Shown piece by piece: positions 56,400-64,000 of a stretch of 64,000 bases of DNA. Position 1 is the first letter of the stretch. Every line of letters begins with the position of its first letter. Origin of the DNA: Planctomycetota bacterium (lineage in GTDB: Bacteria; Planctomycetota; J058; J103); contig BPJM01000014.1 in the NCBI GenBank assembly GCA_026004615.1, positions 1 to 64,000 of the forward strand. Direction: 5' to 3'. The notes beneath the pieces were generated by a model. The model did no database searches, was not told the DNA's origin, and was given only the letters and a program-made list of their open reading frames with translations. The position numbers and the translations under genes were made by a program.

Positions 56400-56528
56400 G
56401 AGGCTCCTCGCGTTCCGCTATCGCCCTCGATCCGGCGCTCGCGATCCGGGTCGACACCCCTGCCTGCAGTCGCGGCTCCGGAGAGGGGGGCGGCCGCGAG
56501 GCGAGCCGCGGCCGCGCTCGGCGTGACC

Positions 56529-57191
56529 TCACCCCAGGCCAGCGCGGCGGGGACGCCCACCGCCGCGACCGCCCGCACACCGGCGCACCGCGCGCTGCAT
56601 GCGCTCCGCCAGCGGCGCGCGGTAGTGGCACCGGATCGAGGCCAACCGGGTGGGATCGGCCAGGGCCAGCTCGATCTCCCGCTTTTCGCGCACCAAGGGC
56701 CACAGCGGCTGGGGCACCGCACGCAGGTGCGCGATCGCCGCCTGCAGCTGCGCGTCCCATTCCGCCGCATACCGCACCACGTCGTCGGGCCGGATGATCC
56801 CGCGGCAGCGCGGCGAGCCGCAGCGGCACTCCATGTGGGCCTCCAGGTTGAGTGCCCCGTACTCGCCGGTGAGCTGCTCGCCGGGCGCGATGTCGCGCAC
56901 CGCGAGTTCGAACTCGTAGCCGGGACTGAGACAGTTCGCCTCGCAACTGTGGTTCATGTAGCGGGCGAGGTCCCAGCACAACACGTAGTGGCCCCGCCGG
57001 TCGATGTAGGCATACTTGCGCAGGATGGCCCGATACTCCGGTGCCAGTGCGGCGTAGCGGGCGGGGGTGATGGTGACGTCGAAGGCGTCGCGCACCCAGA
57101 CGATCGTACCACAGGGGATCGGCGCGGTCGCGACGACCCCATACCCGATGGCATCGCTGATGTAGCGAAGCTCGGTACTCGGGTGGATCAC
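56529..57191 (-). CDS. SET-domain lysine methyltransferase-like protein
   Basis: 220 residues from the GTG at 57191. SET core: AIGYGVVATAPIPCGTIVWV, then RYMNHSCEANCLSPGYEFEL (the NHSC pseudoknot motif), AVRDIAPGEQLTGEYGAL (catalytic GE.lt.dYg loop), and a post-SET-like cysteine cluster MECRCGSPRCRGII. All key motifs are intact, so an active AdoMet-dependent protein-lysine methyltransferase is likely; the target is unknown. A short Lys/Arg-poor C-terminal helix follows. Such proteins occur sporadically in bacteria, often by transfer. Adjacent to the acyl-CoA synthetase. Confidence 0.88.
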   Translation of the reverse strand: MIHPSTELRYISDAIGYGVVATAPIPCGTIVWVRDAFDVTITPARYAALAPEYRAILRKYAYIDRRGHYVLCWDLARYMNHSCEANCLSPGYEFELAVRDIAPGEQLTGEYGALNLEAHMECRCGSPRCRGIIRPDDVVRYAAEWDAQLQAAIAHLRAVPQPLWPLVREKREIELALADPTRLASIRCHYRAPLAERMQRAVRRCAGGRGGGRPRRAGLG

Positions 57192-57346
57192 GCGCGCCTC
57201 CGCGCCGGCGTCCCGGTCCTGCTCCACCGCGTCGGGGGGCCGGCGCCCCCGACACCGATGCAAGCCTACTGCTCGCTCCGACACGGCGCAAGGCGGCGGG
57301 CCCCCGCGCGCGCAGGCGGCTCGCGCCGGCGGCCGGGGCGCCACCC

Positions 57347-59413
57347 TCAGCCGGCGCCGCCCCCCGCGTAGCGCTCGCGCAGCACCCGCCGCATGACCTT
57401 GTTGGAGGCGGTGCGCGGCAGCTCCGGCACGATCACCACGTCGTGGAGCTTGAACAGCGGATTGAGCTCCTCGCGCACCAGCCGGCCGAGCTTCTCCCTG
57501 AGCGCGTCGCGCTCGCAGCGGACCCCCGGCGCCAGCACGGCGTAGACCACCAGCCGGCTCGGGCCGCCGCCCGGCGGCGGGACCGCGATGGCGGCGGTCT
57601 CGCGGACCTCCGGCGCCGCGGCGAGCACCCGCTCGATCTCCGCCGAGCTGACCTTGATCCCGCCCAGGTTCATCGTGTCGTCGATCCGGCCCAGCGCGCG
57701 GAAATATCCCCGGCCCAGCCGCTCCATGTGGTCGCCGTGCCGCCGCAGCACCTCGCCGCGCGGGCCCCGCGGGCAACCCGCGTAGTAGACCTCGTGGTGG
57801 TCGCGGTTGAGCAGGCGCACCGAGAGCCCGATCGAGGGCGGCACCACGAACAGCTCCCCGCTGCGGGCGGGCCGTCCCTGCTCATCCAGGATCACCAGAT
57901 CGAGCCCCACCGCCGGCGTGCTGAAGGTGGCCGGCGCCGCGGGCTGCCACAGCGAGCCCGTGATGTAGCCGCCGCCGATCTCCGTGCCGCCGCAGTACTC
58001 GATCACGGGCCGGTAGCCCGCCTGCGCCATGAGCCACAGCATGTCCTCCGGGTTGGAGCACTCCCCGGTCGAGCTGAACAGCCGCAGCCGGCTCCAGTCC
58101 GCCCCGCGCACGCAGTCGCTCTCGCGCCAGCTGCGCACCAGGCTGGGGACCACCCCGAGCATGGTGACGCCTGCGCGCTCGACGAAGGCGGCGAACCCGG
58201 GCCCGAGCGGCGCGTCCTCGTACAGCGCCAGGGCCGCGCGGTGGATCAGGCTCGCGTAGATCAGCCACGGCCCCATCATCCAGCCGAGGTTGGTCGGCCA
58301 GCAGAGCACGTCCCCGGGGTGGGTGTCGTGGTGCAGATGCGCGTCGGCGGCGCACTTGATCGGGGTGGTGTGGCTCCAGGGGATCGCCTTCGGCTCGCCG
58401 GTGGTCCCCGAGGAGAAGAGCACGTTGGTGTCGGCGCCCGGATCGCACGCGAGCGGCTCGAAGCGGTCCTGGGGAGAGAGGAACGCGCTCCACGCCACGT
58501 CCGCCGGCCCCAGCCCCCGCGGCGTGGTTGTCTCCGGCTCGTCGGCCTCGCCCGGGATCACGATCGCCGGCGGGCTCGCGGCGGCGTGCACCCGCGCGAG
58601 CAACCCGTGCGTGCGGCCGCCGCGCCGGATCACGTCCTGGGTGAAGATGGCCTTCGCGCCCCCGAGCCGGTTGCGGACGGCGATCTCGGCGGGGCTGAAG
58701 CTGTCGGCGATCGAGACGCAGACCAGGCCCGCCTGCACGATCCCGAGGTAGATCGCCACCGACTCGAGCGTCATCGGCATGCAGACGCCGACCGCATCGC
58801 CGGGCCCGAGTCCCCGCGCCACGAGCCCGTGCGCCACGCGCGCCGCCAGCCGCTGCAGCTCGCCGAGCGGGACCACCCGGGGCGCCGGACCGCCCGGCCG
58901 CTGGTGGATCACCGCGGGAGCGTCGGCGGCGCCGCCGAAGCAGCTCGCCGCGATGTTCATGCGCGCGCCGACGAGCCAGCGCGGCCGCTCCACCCCCTGG
59001 CTCAGATCGACGATGGCCTCCGGCGGGGTCTCGAACCGGATCCCGAGCCGCGCGATCATGCGCCGCCAGAACTCCTCGCGGTTGTCCGCCGACCAGCGCC
59101 ACAGCGCCGCGAAGTCCCCGAGCCCCAGCTCCTGCGCCAGCGCCCAGGCGTTGGTGGCGCGCGCCTCGGCCTCGCCCGGCGCCCAGGCGATGGGTGGCCC
59201 CTCGCGCACCGGGTCGCGGCCGTGGTAGATCGCCTCGAAGAGCAGCAGGTGCACCGGGAACGGGTCGTCCCGCCGCAGCACCTGGCGGCTCAGCGCGAGC
59301 CAGCATTCCTCCGGCCCGCGACCCGCGAGCGCCCGCTGCTGCGCCAGCAGCTCCGCCGCCCGCTCGCTGCTCGCCCCCGCTGCCTCCAGCTCCTCGGCCG
59401 TGACCTCGCGCAT
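57347..59413 (-). CDS. Acyl-CoA synthetase resembling plant AAE17/AAE18
   Basis: 688 residues, AMP-forming adenylate-forming superfamily. The N-terminal ~150 residues include the extended ACS-type start (FEAIYHGRDPVREGPP), then VPLGELQRLAARVAHGLVAR; the AMP-binding motif VLFSSGTTGEPKAIPWSHTT; LCWPTNLGWMMGPWLIYASL; EYCGGTEIGGGYITGSLWQ; RIDDTMNLGGIKVSSAEIER (hinge region); the catalytic Lys in PRTASNKVMRRVLRERYAG. The GTTGEPKAIPW block is close to the plant peroxisomal AAE17/18 enzymes. Likely activates a short- or branched-chain acid to acyl-CoA. ATG 59413 has GGAG upstream; earlier starts are low complexity. Confidence 0.87.
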   Translation of the reverse strand: MREVTAEELEAAGASSERAAELLAQQRALAGRGPEECWLALSRQVLRRDDPFPVHLLLFEAIYHGRDPVREGPPIAWAPGEAEARATNAWALAQELGLGDFAALWRWSADNREEFWRRMIARLGIRFETPPEAIVDLSQGVERPRWLVGARMNIAASCFGGAADAPAVIHQRPGGPAPRVVPLGELQRLAARVAHGLVARGLGPGDAVGVCMPMTLESVAIYLGIVQAGLVCVSIADSFSPAEIAVRNRLGGAKAIFTQDVIRRGGRTHGLLARVHAAASPPAIVIPGEADEPETTTPRGLGPADVAWSAFLSPQDRFEPLACDPGADTNVLFSSGTTGEPKAIPWSHTTPIKCAADAHLHHDTHPGDVLCWPTNLGWMMGPWLIYASLIHRAALALYEDAPLGPGFAAFVERAGVTMLGVVPSLVRSWRESDCVRGADWSRLRLFSSTGECSNPEDMLWLMAQAGYRPVIEYCGGTEIGGGYITGSLWQPAAPATFSTPAVGLDLVILDEQGRPARSGELFVVPPSIGLSVRLLNRDHHEVYYAGCPRGPRGEVLRRHGDHMERLGRGYFRALGRIDDTMNLGGIKVSSAEIERVLAAAPEVRETAAIAVPPPGGGPSRLVVYAVLAPGVRCERDALREKLGRLVREELNPLFKLHDVVIVPELPRTASNKVMRRVLRERYAGGGAG

Positions 59414-59619
59414 GCTCCGCTCGCCCCCTCGGCTCGTGCGTTCGAGCGCGGCGCGCACCGCGCCGCGCACGGCGATTGTGGCAGATCGGCGCGCGCCGGC
59501 AAGGGGCCCCGGTGCCGCCCCGGCTCGGCGCCCGCCGGGCTCGGCCGCCGCGCCGGCGACGAGCTCGCTCCGCGGCGGGCCGGCTCCGCCGCGCGCACCC
59601 CCTTGCCCGCAGCGCCAGC

Positions 59620-59648
59620 TCGGCAAGGCTGGACGGGCCGGTTACGAT
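59620..59648 (+). promoter_or_regulatory. Weak promoter for the small 59.7-kb gene
   Basis: TCGGCA (59620-59625), 17-bp spacer, TACGAT (59643-59648), 40 bp before the ATG at 59688. Match is partial. Confidence 0.35.
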
Positions 59649-59687
59649 GGCGGCTCGACGGCCAACCGCGCAAGGGGAGGCGAGGCG

Positions 59688-60071
59688 ATGGCGGGCATCG
59701 AGCGCATCTTCGACGGGCAGACGCGATACGCCGGCCCCGGGGCGAGCGAGATCGACCACGCCGCCTCGGCGAGGGAAAACCTCCGCTCCATCGCCGATAC
59801 GCTCCGCGCCATGCGGTTCGACCACTCGATGGAGGCGATCCGGACCTACGCGCTGGGCGCCACGCTGCGAGATCTCCGCGATCACTTCGGGCTGGAGCCG
59901 GAGGTGAGCCCGGAACTGACGGCCCTCAAGGGCGCCGCCATGTTCCCGCTCGGACTGCTCCGCGATGCGGCCGAGATCGCGCTCGCCCCCCTGCTCGTCG
60001 TCAAGGACGCCGCCGATGCGGCCTGGCACGGACTGCTGGCCGGACTGCGTCCGGGCGCGCGGCGCGGCTGA
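59688..60071 (+). CDS. Hypothetical small protein
   Basis: 127 residues, mostly helical with an Ala/Leu-rich hydrophobic end (GLLRDAAEIALAPLLVVKDA). ATG 59688 has a GGGGAGG ribosome site; the codon pattern is convincingly coding. No signal peptide or known motif. It precedes the DUF1570-like gene by about 55 bp, so co-transcription is possible. Function unknown. Confidence 0.6.
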   Translation: MAGIERIFDGQTRYAGPGASEIDHAASARENLRSIADTLRAMRFDHSMEAIRTYALGATLRDLRDHFGLEPEVSPELTALKGAAMFPLGLLRDAAEIALAPLLVVKDAADAAWHGLLAGLRPGARRG

Positions 60072-60125
60072 GCCGCCGCGCGCGGGGCGCGCCGCCGCCG
60101 CGGCGAGGCGAGGGCGTCGCGGAAC

Positions 60126-61566
60126 GTGGCGCGCCACCCTGCTGGTGCCGCTGCTGGCGATGCTCGCCGCCGCTGGCGGTGCGGCGCGAGCCGCCGAGGC
60201 GGTGCTGCCCGAGCCGGTGCGCGCCGCCGCGGCGGAGGCCGCCGCCCGGCTGCTCTCGGCGGAGGCCGAACCGGCGCAGCGGCGCGCGCACCTGGGGGCT
60301 GCGCTCGCGGCGGCCGAACGGGGGCTGCTCGCGCTGGCCCGCTGTGCCGCCGGCAGCCAGGACCCCGGAGCCGGCGCACCGCCGGACGCAGCCGAGCAGG
60401 CGGCGCTCGCCGCAGCCGTTGCGCGGGCGCGCGCCGAGCTGGAGCGCGCCCGCGCCGCCGCGCTGCTCGGGCTGGGCCGGGTGCCGGAGGCGCTCGCGGC
60501 CTGCCGGCGGGCCGAGGCAGCGGCGCCCGGCCCGCCGGCGGCGGCGCTGCTCGAAGCCGCCGTCTCCCTGCGGGCGGGCGAACCCGCGGCGGCGCTCGCG
60601 GCCGCCGAGCGCGCGCGCGCGGCCGCCGAGCTCGGCGTGCGCGAGCGCGCGCGCGCCGCTCTGCTCGCCGGCCGTGCCCTGCTGCAGCTCGGGCGCGCGG
60701 CCGAGGCCGCCACCGCCGCCGAGGCGGCGCTGGCGCTCGCTCCGCTCGAGCCCGCAGCGCGCGCGCTGCGCGCCCATGCGCAGCGCCGCGCGCGGCTGCG
60801 CTACGAGGGCGTGGCGCTGAGCGAGGAGCGGCTGCCTGGCTTGCGCATCCTGAGCGAGGTCGGCCCCGGCCCGGCGCGCGCCGTCGCCGCCCGCCTGCGC
60901 GAGCTGTTGCCGCTGTTCCAGCGCCGCTTCCCGCTCTCGCCCGGCGATCCGCGGGCGCGCTTCACGGTGCCGGTGCACCTGCTCGCGCCCCTGAGCTACG
61001 CCCGGCTCGGGGGGCCGGCGGCACGCGCGCGGGCCTTCTACCAGCGCGACGAACGCGCCATCTTCGCGCTCGCCGAGCACACCCCGGAGCTGGTGCGCCT
61101 GGTCGCGCACGAGGCGTTCCACGCCCACCTGCACCGCCTGGTGGAGGAGCCGCCGGCGTGGCTCGACGAGGGGTTCGCGGACCGCTTCGCGGCCGCGCGC
61201 CTGCTCGCCGACGGCACCCCGGCGTTCCTGCCGCATCCGGTGCGGCTGCGCGACCTGCAGATCCACCTGCGGGCGGGGCGCGAGGTGCGGCTGCGCGAGC
61301 TGTGCCTGGCGAGCCGGCAGCAGCTCTACGAAGAACGGTGGGTGGCCGCCGCCTGGGGCTGGGTGCACGTGCTGGCCGAGTCGGCCGCGGGCGGCGGGCC
61401 GGGCGCGCGCGATCCGCTGGCCGGCCGGCTGGAGCGCTACCTCGCCGCGGTGCTGGACGGCGGCTCGCCCGAGGAGGCGTGGCAGGCCGCCTTCGCGGAC
61501 GCCGCCGACCTCGCCGCGCTGGAGGCCGCCTGGCACGACCGGATCCAGGCGCTGGGAGGCGGCTGA
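60126..61566 (+). CDS. DUF1570-like zinc metalloprotease
   Basis: About 480 residues. An Ala-rich TPR-like region (roughly residues 60-260) precedes the catalytic domain, with HEAFHAHLH (HExxH) in VRLVAHEAFHAHLHRLVEEP, then WLDEGFADRFAAARLL, the gluzincin Glu pattern, and a helical end. The N-terminus is problematic: the in-frame region LLVPLLAMLAAAGGAARA looks like a signal core but has no good start; a GTG at 60126 with GAGGG upstream would fit if one base is extra near 60136 (giving VAR-TLLVPLL). DUF1570 proteins are secreted and common in Planctomycetota. Substrate unknown. Confidence 0.7.
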
Positions 61567-61629
61567 ACCGCAGGCACGCGGCGGGGCGGTTGCACCGGCC
61601 GGGCGCGCGTCCGATCCCATCTGGAGTCC

Positions 61630-62829
61630 ATGACGGCGACGGTCTACGTCCGGCACCAGGGATTGCGGCGGCTGCTGCGCCGCCACCCCTGGGTGTTCCG
61701 CAGCTCGGTCGAGCGCATCGAGGGCGCGCCCGCCGACGGCGACGTGGTCGATGTGCGGGCACCCGACGGGCGGTTTCTGGCGCGGGGGTTCTTCAGCTCG
61801 CGCTCGCTCTTGCAGGTGCGGGCGTTCGCGTTCGAGGAGGGGGTGGAGGCGGACGCCGCGCTGGTACACGCGCGGCTGGCGGCGGCGGTGGCGTTCCGGC
61901 GCGAGGTGTGCCGGCTGCCGTCGGCCGAGACCGACTGCTGGCGGGCGGTGCACGGCGACGCGGACCTGTTGCCGGGCGTGGTCCTGGATCTGTTGGGGGA
62001 GGTGGCGGTGCTGCAGATCACCAGCGTGGGCTTCGAGCGGCGGCGCGCGCTGCTGCTCGATGCGATCGAGGAGCAGCTCCGGCCCCGCGCGATCGTCGAG
62101 CGCTCGGACGATCGCACCCGGGCGCGCGAGGGGCTGCCGCCGGTGGTGGGGCTGGTGCGGGGCAGCCTGCCGGCGGCGGATGCCGAGGGCCGGTGGTGGG
62201 TGCGCGAGCGGGGGCTCGTGTTTCCGTGCGATCCGCTCGGCGGGCAGAAGACCGGTTTCTACGCGGACCAGCGCGACAACCGGGCGCTGGTCGCGGAGCT
62301 GGCGCCCGGCCGCACCGTGCTCGATCTGTTCTGTTACAGTGGGGGCTTCGCGCTGGCGGCGGCGCGCGCGGGCGCGCGGCGGGTGACCGCGGTCGAGCGC
62401 TCCGCCGAGGCGCTGGAGCTGGCGCGCGCCGCCGCCGTGCGCAACCGCCTGGAGGTGGAACTGGTGCGGGCCGATGCGTTTCGCTTTCTGCAGCAGTGCC
62501 GTGCCGAGGGGCGCACCTTCGAGCTGATCGTGCTCGATCCGCCGCGCTATGCCGTATCGCGCCGTAGCCTCGAGCCGGCGCTCGAGAAGTACGGGGCGCT
62601 GGCGCGGCTGGCGCTGGGGGTGACCGCGCCCGGGGCGGTGCTGCTCGCCTGCTCCTGCTCGGGATTGCTCGAGGAGGCGCGGTTCGAGGAGCTGCTCGCC
62701 GAGGCGGCGCGGCGCGCCGGTCGCCACCTGCGGGTCTTCCACCGGGGCGGGCAGGCGGCGGACCACCCGGTGGCGGCCAGCTGCCCCGAGGGGCGCTACC
62801 TGAAGGCACTGTTCTGTCACGTGGCGTAG
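61630..62829 (+). CDS. rlmI: RlmI-like class I SAM-dependent rRNA methyltransferase
   Basis: 399 residues: a PUA domain (YVRHQGLRRLLRRHPWVF, DGDVVDVRAPDGRFLARGF), a linker with VRERGLVFPCDPLGGQKTGF, then the Rossmann core with LDLFCYSGGFALAAARAGAR (motif I), VERSAEALELARAAAVRNRL, and ELIVLDPPRYAVSRRSLEPA (the DPPRf motif IV), CSCSG (the [CS]CSg motif). E. coli RlmI (396 aa) makes m5C1962 in 23S rRNA; here the family is clear but the exact position modified is not. ATG 61630. Intact. Confidence 0.92.
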   Translation: MTATVYVRHQGLRRLLRRHPWVFRSSVERIEGAPADGDVVDVRAPDGRFLARGFFSSRSLLQVRAFAFEEGVEADAALVHARLAAAVAFRREVCRLPSAETDCWRAVHGDADLLPGVVLDLLGEVAVLQITSVGFERRRALLLDAIEEQLRPRAIVERSDDRTRAREGLPPVVGLVRGSLPAADAEGRWWVRERGLVFPCDPLGGQKTGFYADQRDNRALVAELAPGRTVLDLFCYSGGFALAAARAGARRVTAVERSAEALELARAAAVRNRLEVELVRADAFRFLQQCRAEGRTFELIVLDPPRYAVSRRSLEPALEKYGALARLALGVTAPGAVLLACSCSGLLEEARFEELLAEAARRAGRHLRVFHRGGQAADHPVAASCPEGRYLKALFCHVA

Positions 62830-62866
62830 GAACAGGGCGGCGGAAGCGATCGTCGAGGTGCGGGAG

Positions 62867-63421
62867 ATGGGGCTGGGCAGGCGGACCAGCCGGTGCCGGG
62901 GAGCGGCGCCGGGGCGAGCGCTGGCGCTGTGCTGGGCGCTCGCAGCGCTCGCCAGCGGCTGCTGCGCGACCGGGGGCTGCGATGCGGACTCGCTGCCGCT
63001 GACGAGACATCTGGAGAGCGTCTACGACACCGTGGACTTCGTGCGCTACGCGGTGCGGTGGCGGTGCTGGGATGCGCTGTACGAGGTGCTGTCGGCACGC
63101 ACCCGCGAGCACGGCGGGCCCGACGGCGGTCCGCTCGGCCGCTTCGACTTCACCTTCGCCTTCCCGCGGGCGACCTATGGCGACCTCGACCCGCATGCGC
63201 CCCCGGAGCTCAGGGACGTCAAGCTCGCCTGGATCGTGCACAAGAGCCAGATCCTGAACGTGGTCGAGAACTTCCCCCGCCCGGGCGAGGCGCGGGTGTT
63301 CCTGCGCTACGAGCCGATCGAGTTGAGCCGGCTGGGCTTTCCGCTGATCAACGAGGGGACCGCCGAGCGACCCCGGTGGACGCTGGGCCTGGTGGAGTGG
63401 GCCGAGGAGCAGAGCCGATGA
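62867..63421 (+). CDS. Lipoprotein of unknown function
   Basis: 184 residues from the ATG at 62867 (GAGG upstream). Lipobox ALASGC after a Ala/Leu-rich stretch, followed by more Cys (GCCATGGC). The mature domain has VYDTVDFVRYAVRWRCWDAL, YEVLSARTREHGG, FDFTFAFPRATYGDLD, DVKLAWIVHKSQILNVVENF and RYEPIELSRLGFPLINEG; I do not recognise it. Its stop overlaps the next gene's start (ATGA), so it is coupled with the universal stress protein gene. Confidence 0.72.
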   Translation: MGLGRRTSRCRGAAPGRALALCWALAALASGCCATGGCDADSLPLTRHLESVYDTVDFVRYAVRWRCWDALYEVLSARTREHGGPDGGPLGRFDFTFAFPRATYGDLDPHAPPELRDVKLAWIVHKSQILNVVENFPRPGEARVFLRYEPIELSRLGFPLINEGTAERPRWTLGLVEWAEEQSR

Positions 63422-64000
63422 TCAACACCGTCGTCGCGGCGGTCGATGGCTCGAGCATGAGTCTGGTCGCGCTGCAGTACGGAGCCGAGATCGCGCGCCG
63501 ATCCGGAGCATGGCTGCGGGCGGTCTTCGTCAAGGACGTCAAGCTGCTGGAGTCGGGCGCGCTCGCCGAACCGCCGGCGCGCGAGACGATCGAGGCGGCG
63601 GTGGCGGCGGAGGCCCAGGAGGCGCTCGGCCGGGCGCGCGACCTGGTCGGACGCCTGGGCATGGCCCTGGAGAGCGATATCCGGCGGGGGGTGGTGCCGC
63701 TGGTGCTGTGCGAGGAAGCGGCGGAGGCGGACCTGCTGACGATGGGGCGCTGGGGCGAGCACGCGCTCTGGTCCACGGGGCTGCTCGGCAGCGCGGTGGA
63801 GTGCGTGGTGCGCAAGGTGGGCAAGCCGGTGCTGGTGGCGAGCGGGCCGTATCGCGCGCCGCGCCGGGTGCTGGTGGCCTACGACGGCAGCGAGCACGCG
63901 CAGCACGCGCTGCGGCTGGGGGCGCACGTGGCGGGGCTGTTCCGCGTGCCGCTGGCACTGCTCCACGTGAACCCCGACCAGGAAGAAGGCATGGCGTTGC
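63418..64000 (+). CDS. Universal stress protein (UspA family), two domains, cut by the window end
   Basis: Begins at 63418, overlapping the lipoprotein stop, and runs off the window (194 codons seen). First USP domain: VVAAVDGSSMSLVALQYGAE, RAVFVKDVKLLE, ADLLTMGRWGEHALWSTGLL, GSAVECVVRKVGKPVLVASG (usual G.vg...l..s.vPVlvv); the second starts RRVLVAYDGSEHAQHALRLG. Both DG[ST]-type ATP-binding starts are visible. Tandem USPs bind ATP and are made under stress. Incomplete at the right edge. Confidence 0.9.
   Translation, partial: MINTVVAAVDGSSMSLVALQYGAEIARRSGAWLRAVFVKDVKLLESGALAEPPARETIEAAVAAEAQEALGRARDLVGRLGMALESDIRRGVVPLVLCEEAAEADLLTMGRWGEHALWSTGLLGSAVECVVRKVGKPVLVASGPYRAPRRVLVAYDGSEHAQHALRLGAHVAGLFRVPLALLHVNPDQEEGMAL

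Overview
The window is very GC-rich bacterial DNA from a Gram-negative cell: it encodes lipoproteins, a FadL-type outer-membrane channel, TatC and ManC. DUF1573, DUF4388/PQQ, DUF1570-type protease, tandem LAB_N and SET-domain proteins, plus five adjacent pseudopilins, suggest a Planctomycetota- or Myxococcota/deltaproteobacteria-like organism. That placement is inference; no rRNA is present. Genes sit on both strands in short, tightly packed operons with many ATGA/GTGA overlaps. No phage, plasmid, IS transposase or CRISPR was seen.

Sequence quality is uneven. One-base indels break fadJ, rpsO, tatC, maf and a gspI-like gene. At 1.2-3.9 kb three neighbouring genes (Mut7-C/zinc-ribbon protein, rtcA, and the 3' end of an alpha-2-macroglobulin gene) carry many. 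Because rpsO is essential, assembly or sequencing error is likelier than gene decay. Two paralogous secreted proteins (41.6-43.25 kb) instead carry clean in-frame stops.

Layout: 0-0.6 kb, palindromic repeat array; 0.6-9 kb, MazG-like, Mut7-C, RtcA, A2M; 9.4-14.5 kb, fadI-fadJ and apgM; 14.69-14.77 kb, tRNA-Val; 14.88-16.58 kb, a composite tandem array; 16.6-24 kb, PilT-like ATPase, two exported proteins, DUF4388/PQQ protein, HemW; 24-33 kb, DUF1573, CinA, GGDEF, YchF-like and TatC, a membrane coiled-coil protein with a BRCT-like end, CoaE; 33-38.6 kb, pseudopilin cluster, Maf, cold-shock protein; 38.7-41.5 kb, pnp-rpsO; 41.6-45 kb, broken paralogs, RuvX, ManC; 45-49 kb, lipoprotein, MBL hydrolase and AMACR-like CoA transferase; 49-50.5 kb, a coupled LAB_N / MNT-like / HEPN-like operon; 50.8-59.4 kb, FadL, GH35, GNAT-nitrilase, SET protein, acyl-CoA synthetase; 59.7-64 kb, small protein, DUF1570-like protease, RlmI-like methyltransferase, lipoprotein, UspA (cut by the window end).

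Functional threads: lipid catabolism (FadL, acyl-CoA synthetase, AMACR-like enzyme, FadI/FadJ), RNA metabolism (Pnp, S15, RtcA, RlmI-like, Mut7-C), envelope/secretion (pseudopilins, PilT-like, TatC, A2M). The least ordinary items are the composite repeat array, the degenerate MNT/HEPN pair coupled to a LAB_N membrane protein, the BRCT-like membrane protein and the stop-interrupted paralogs.
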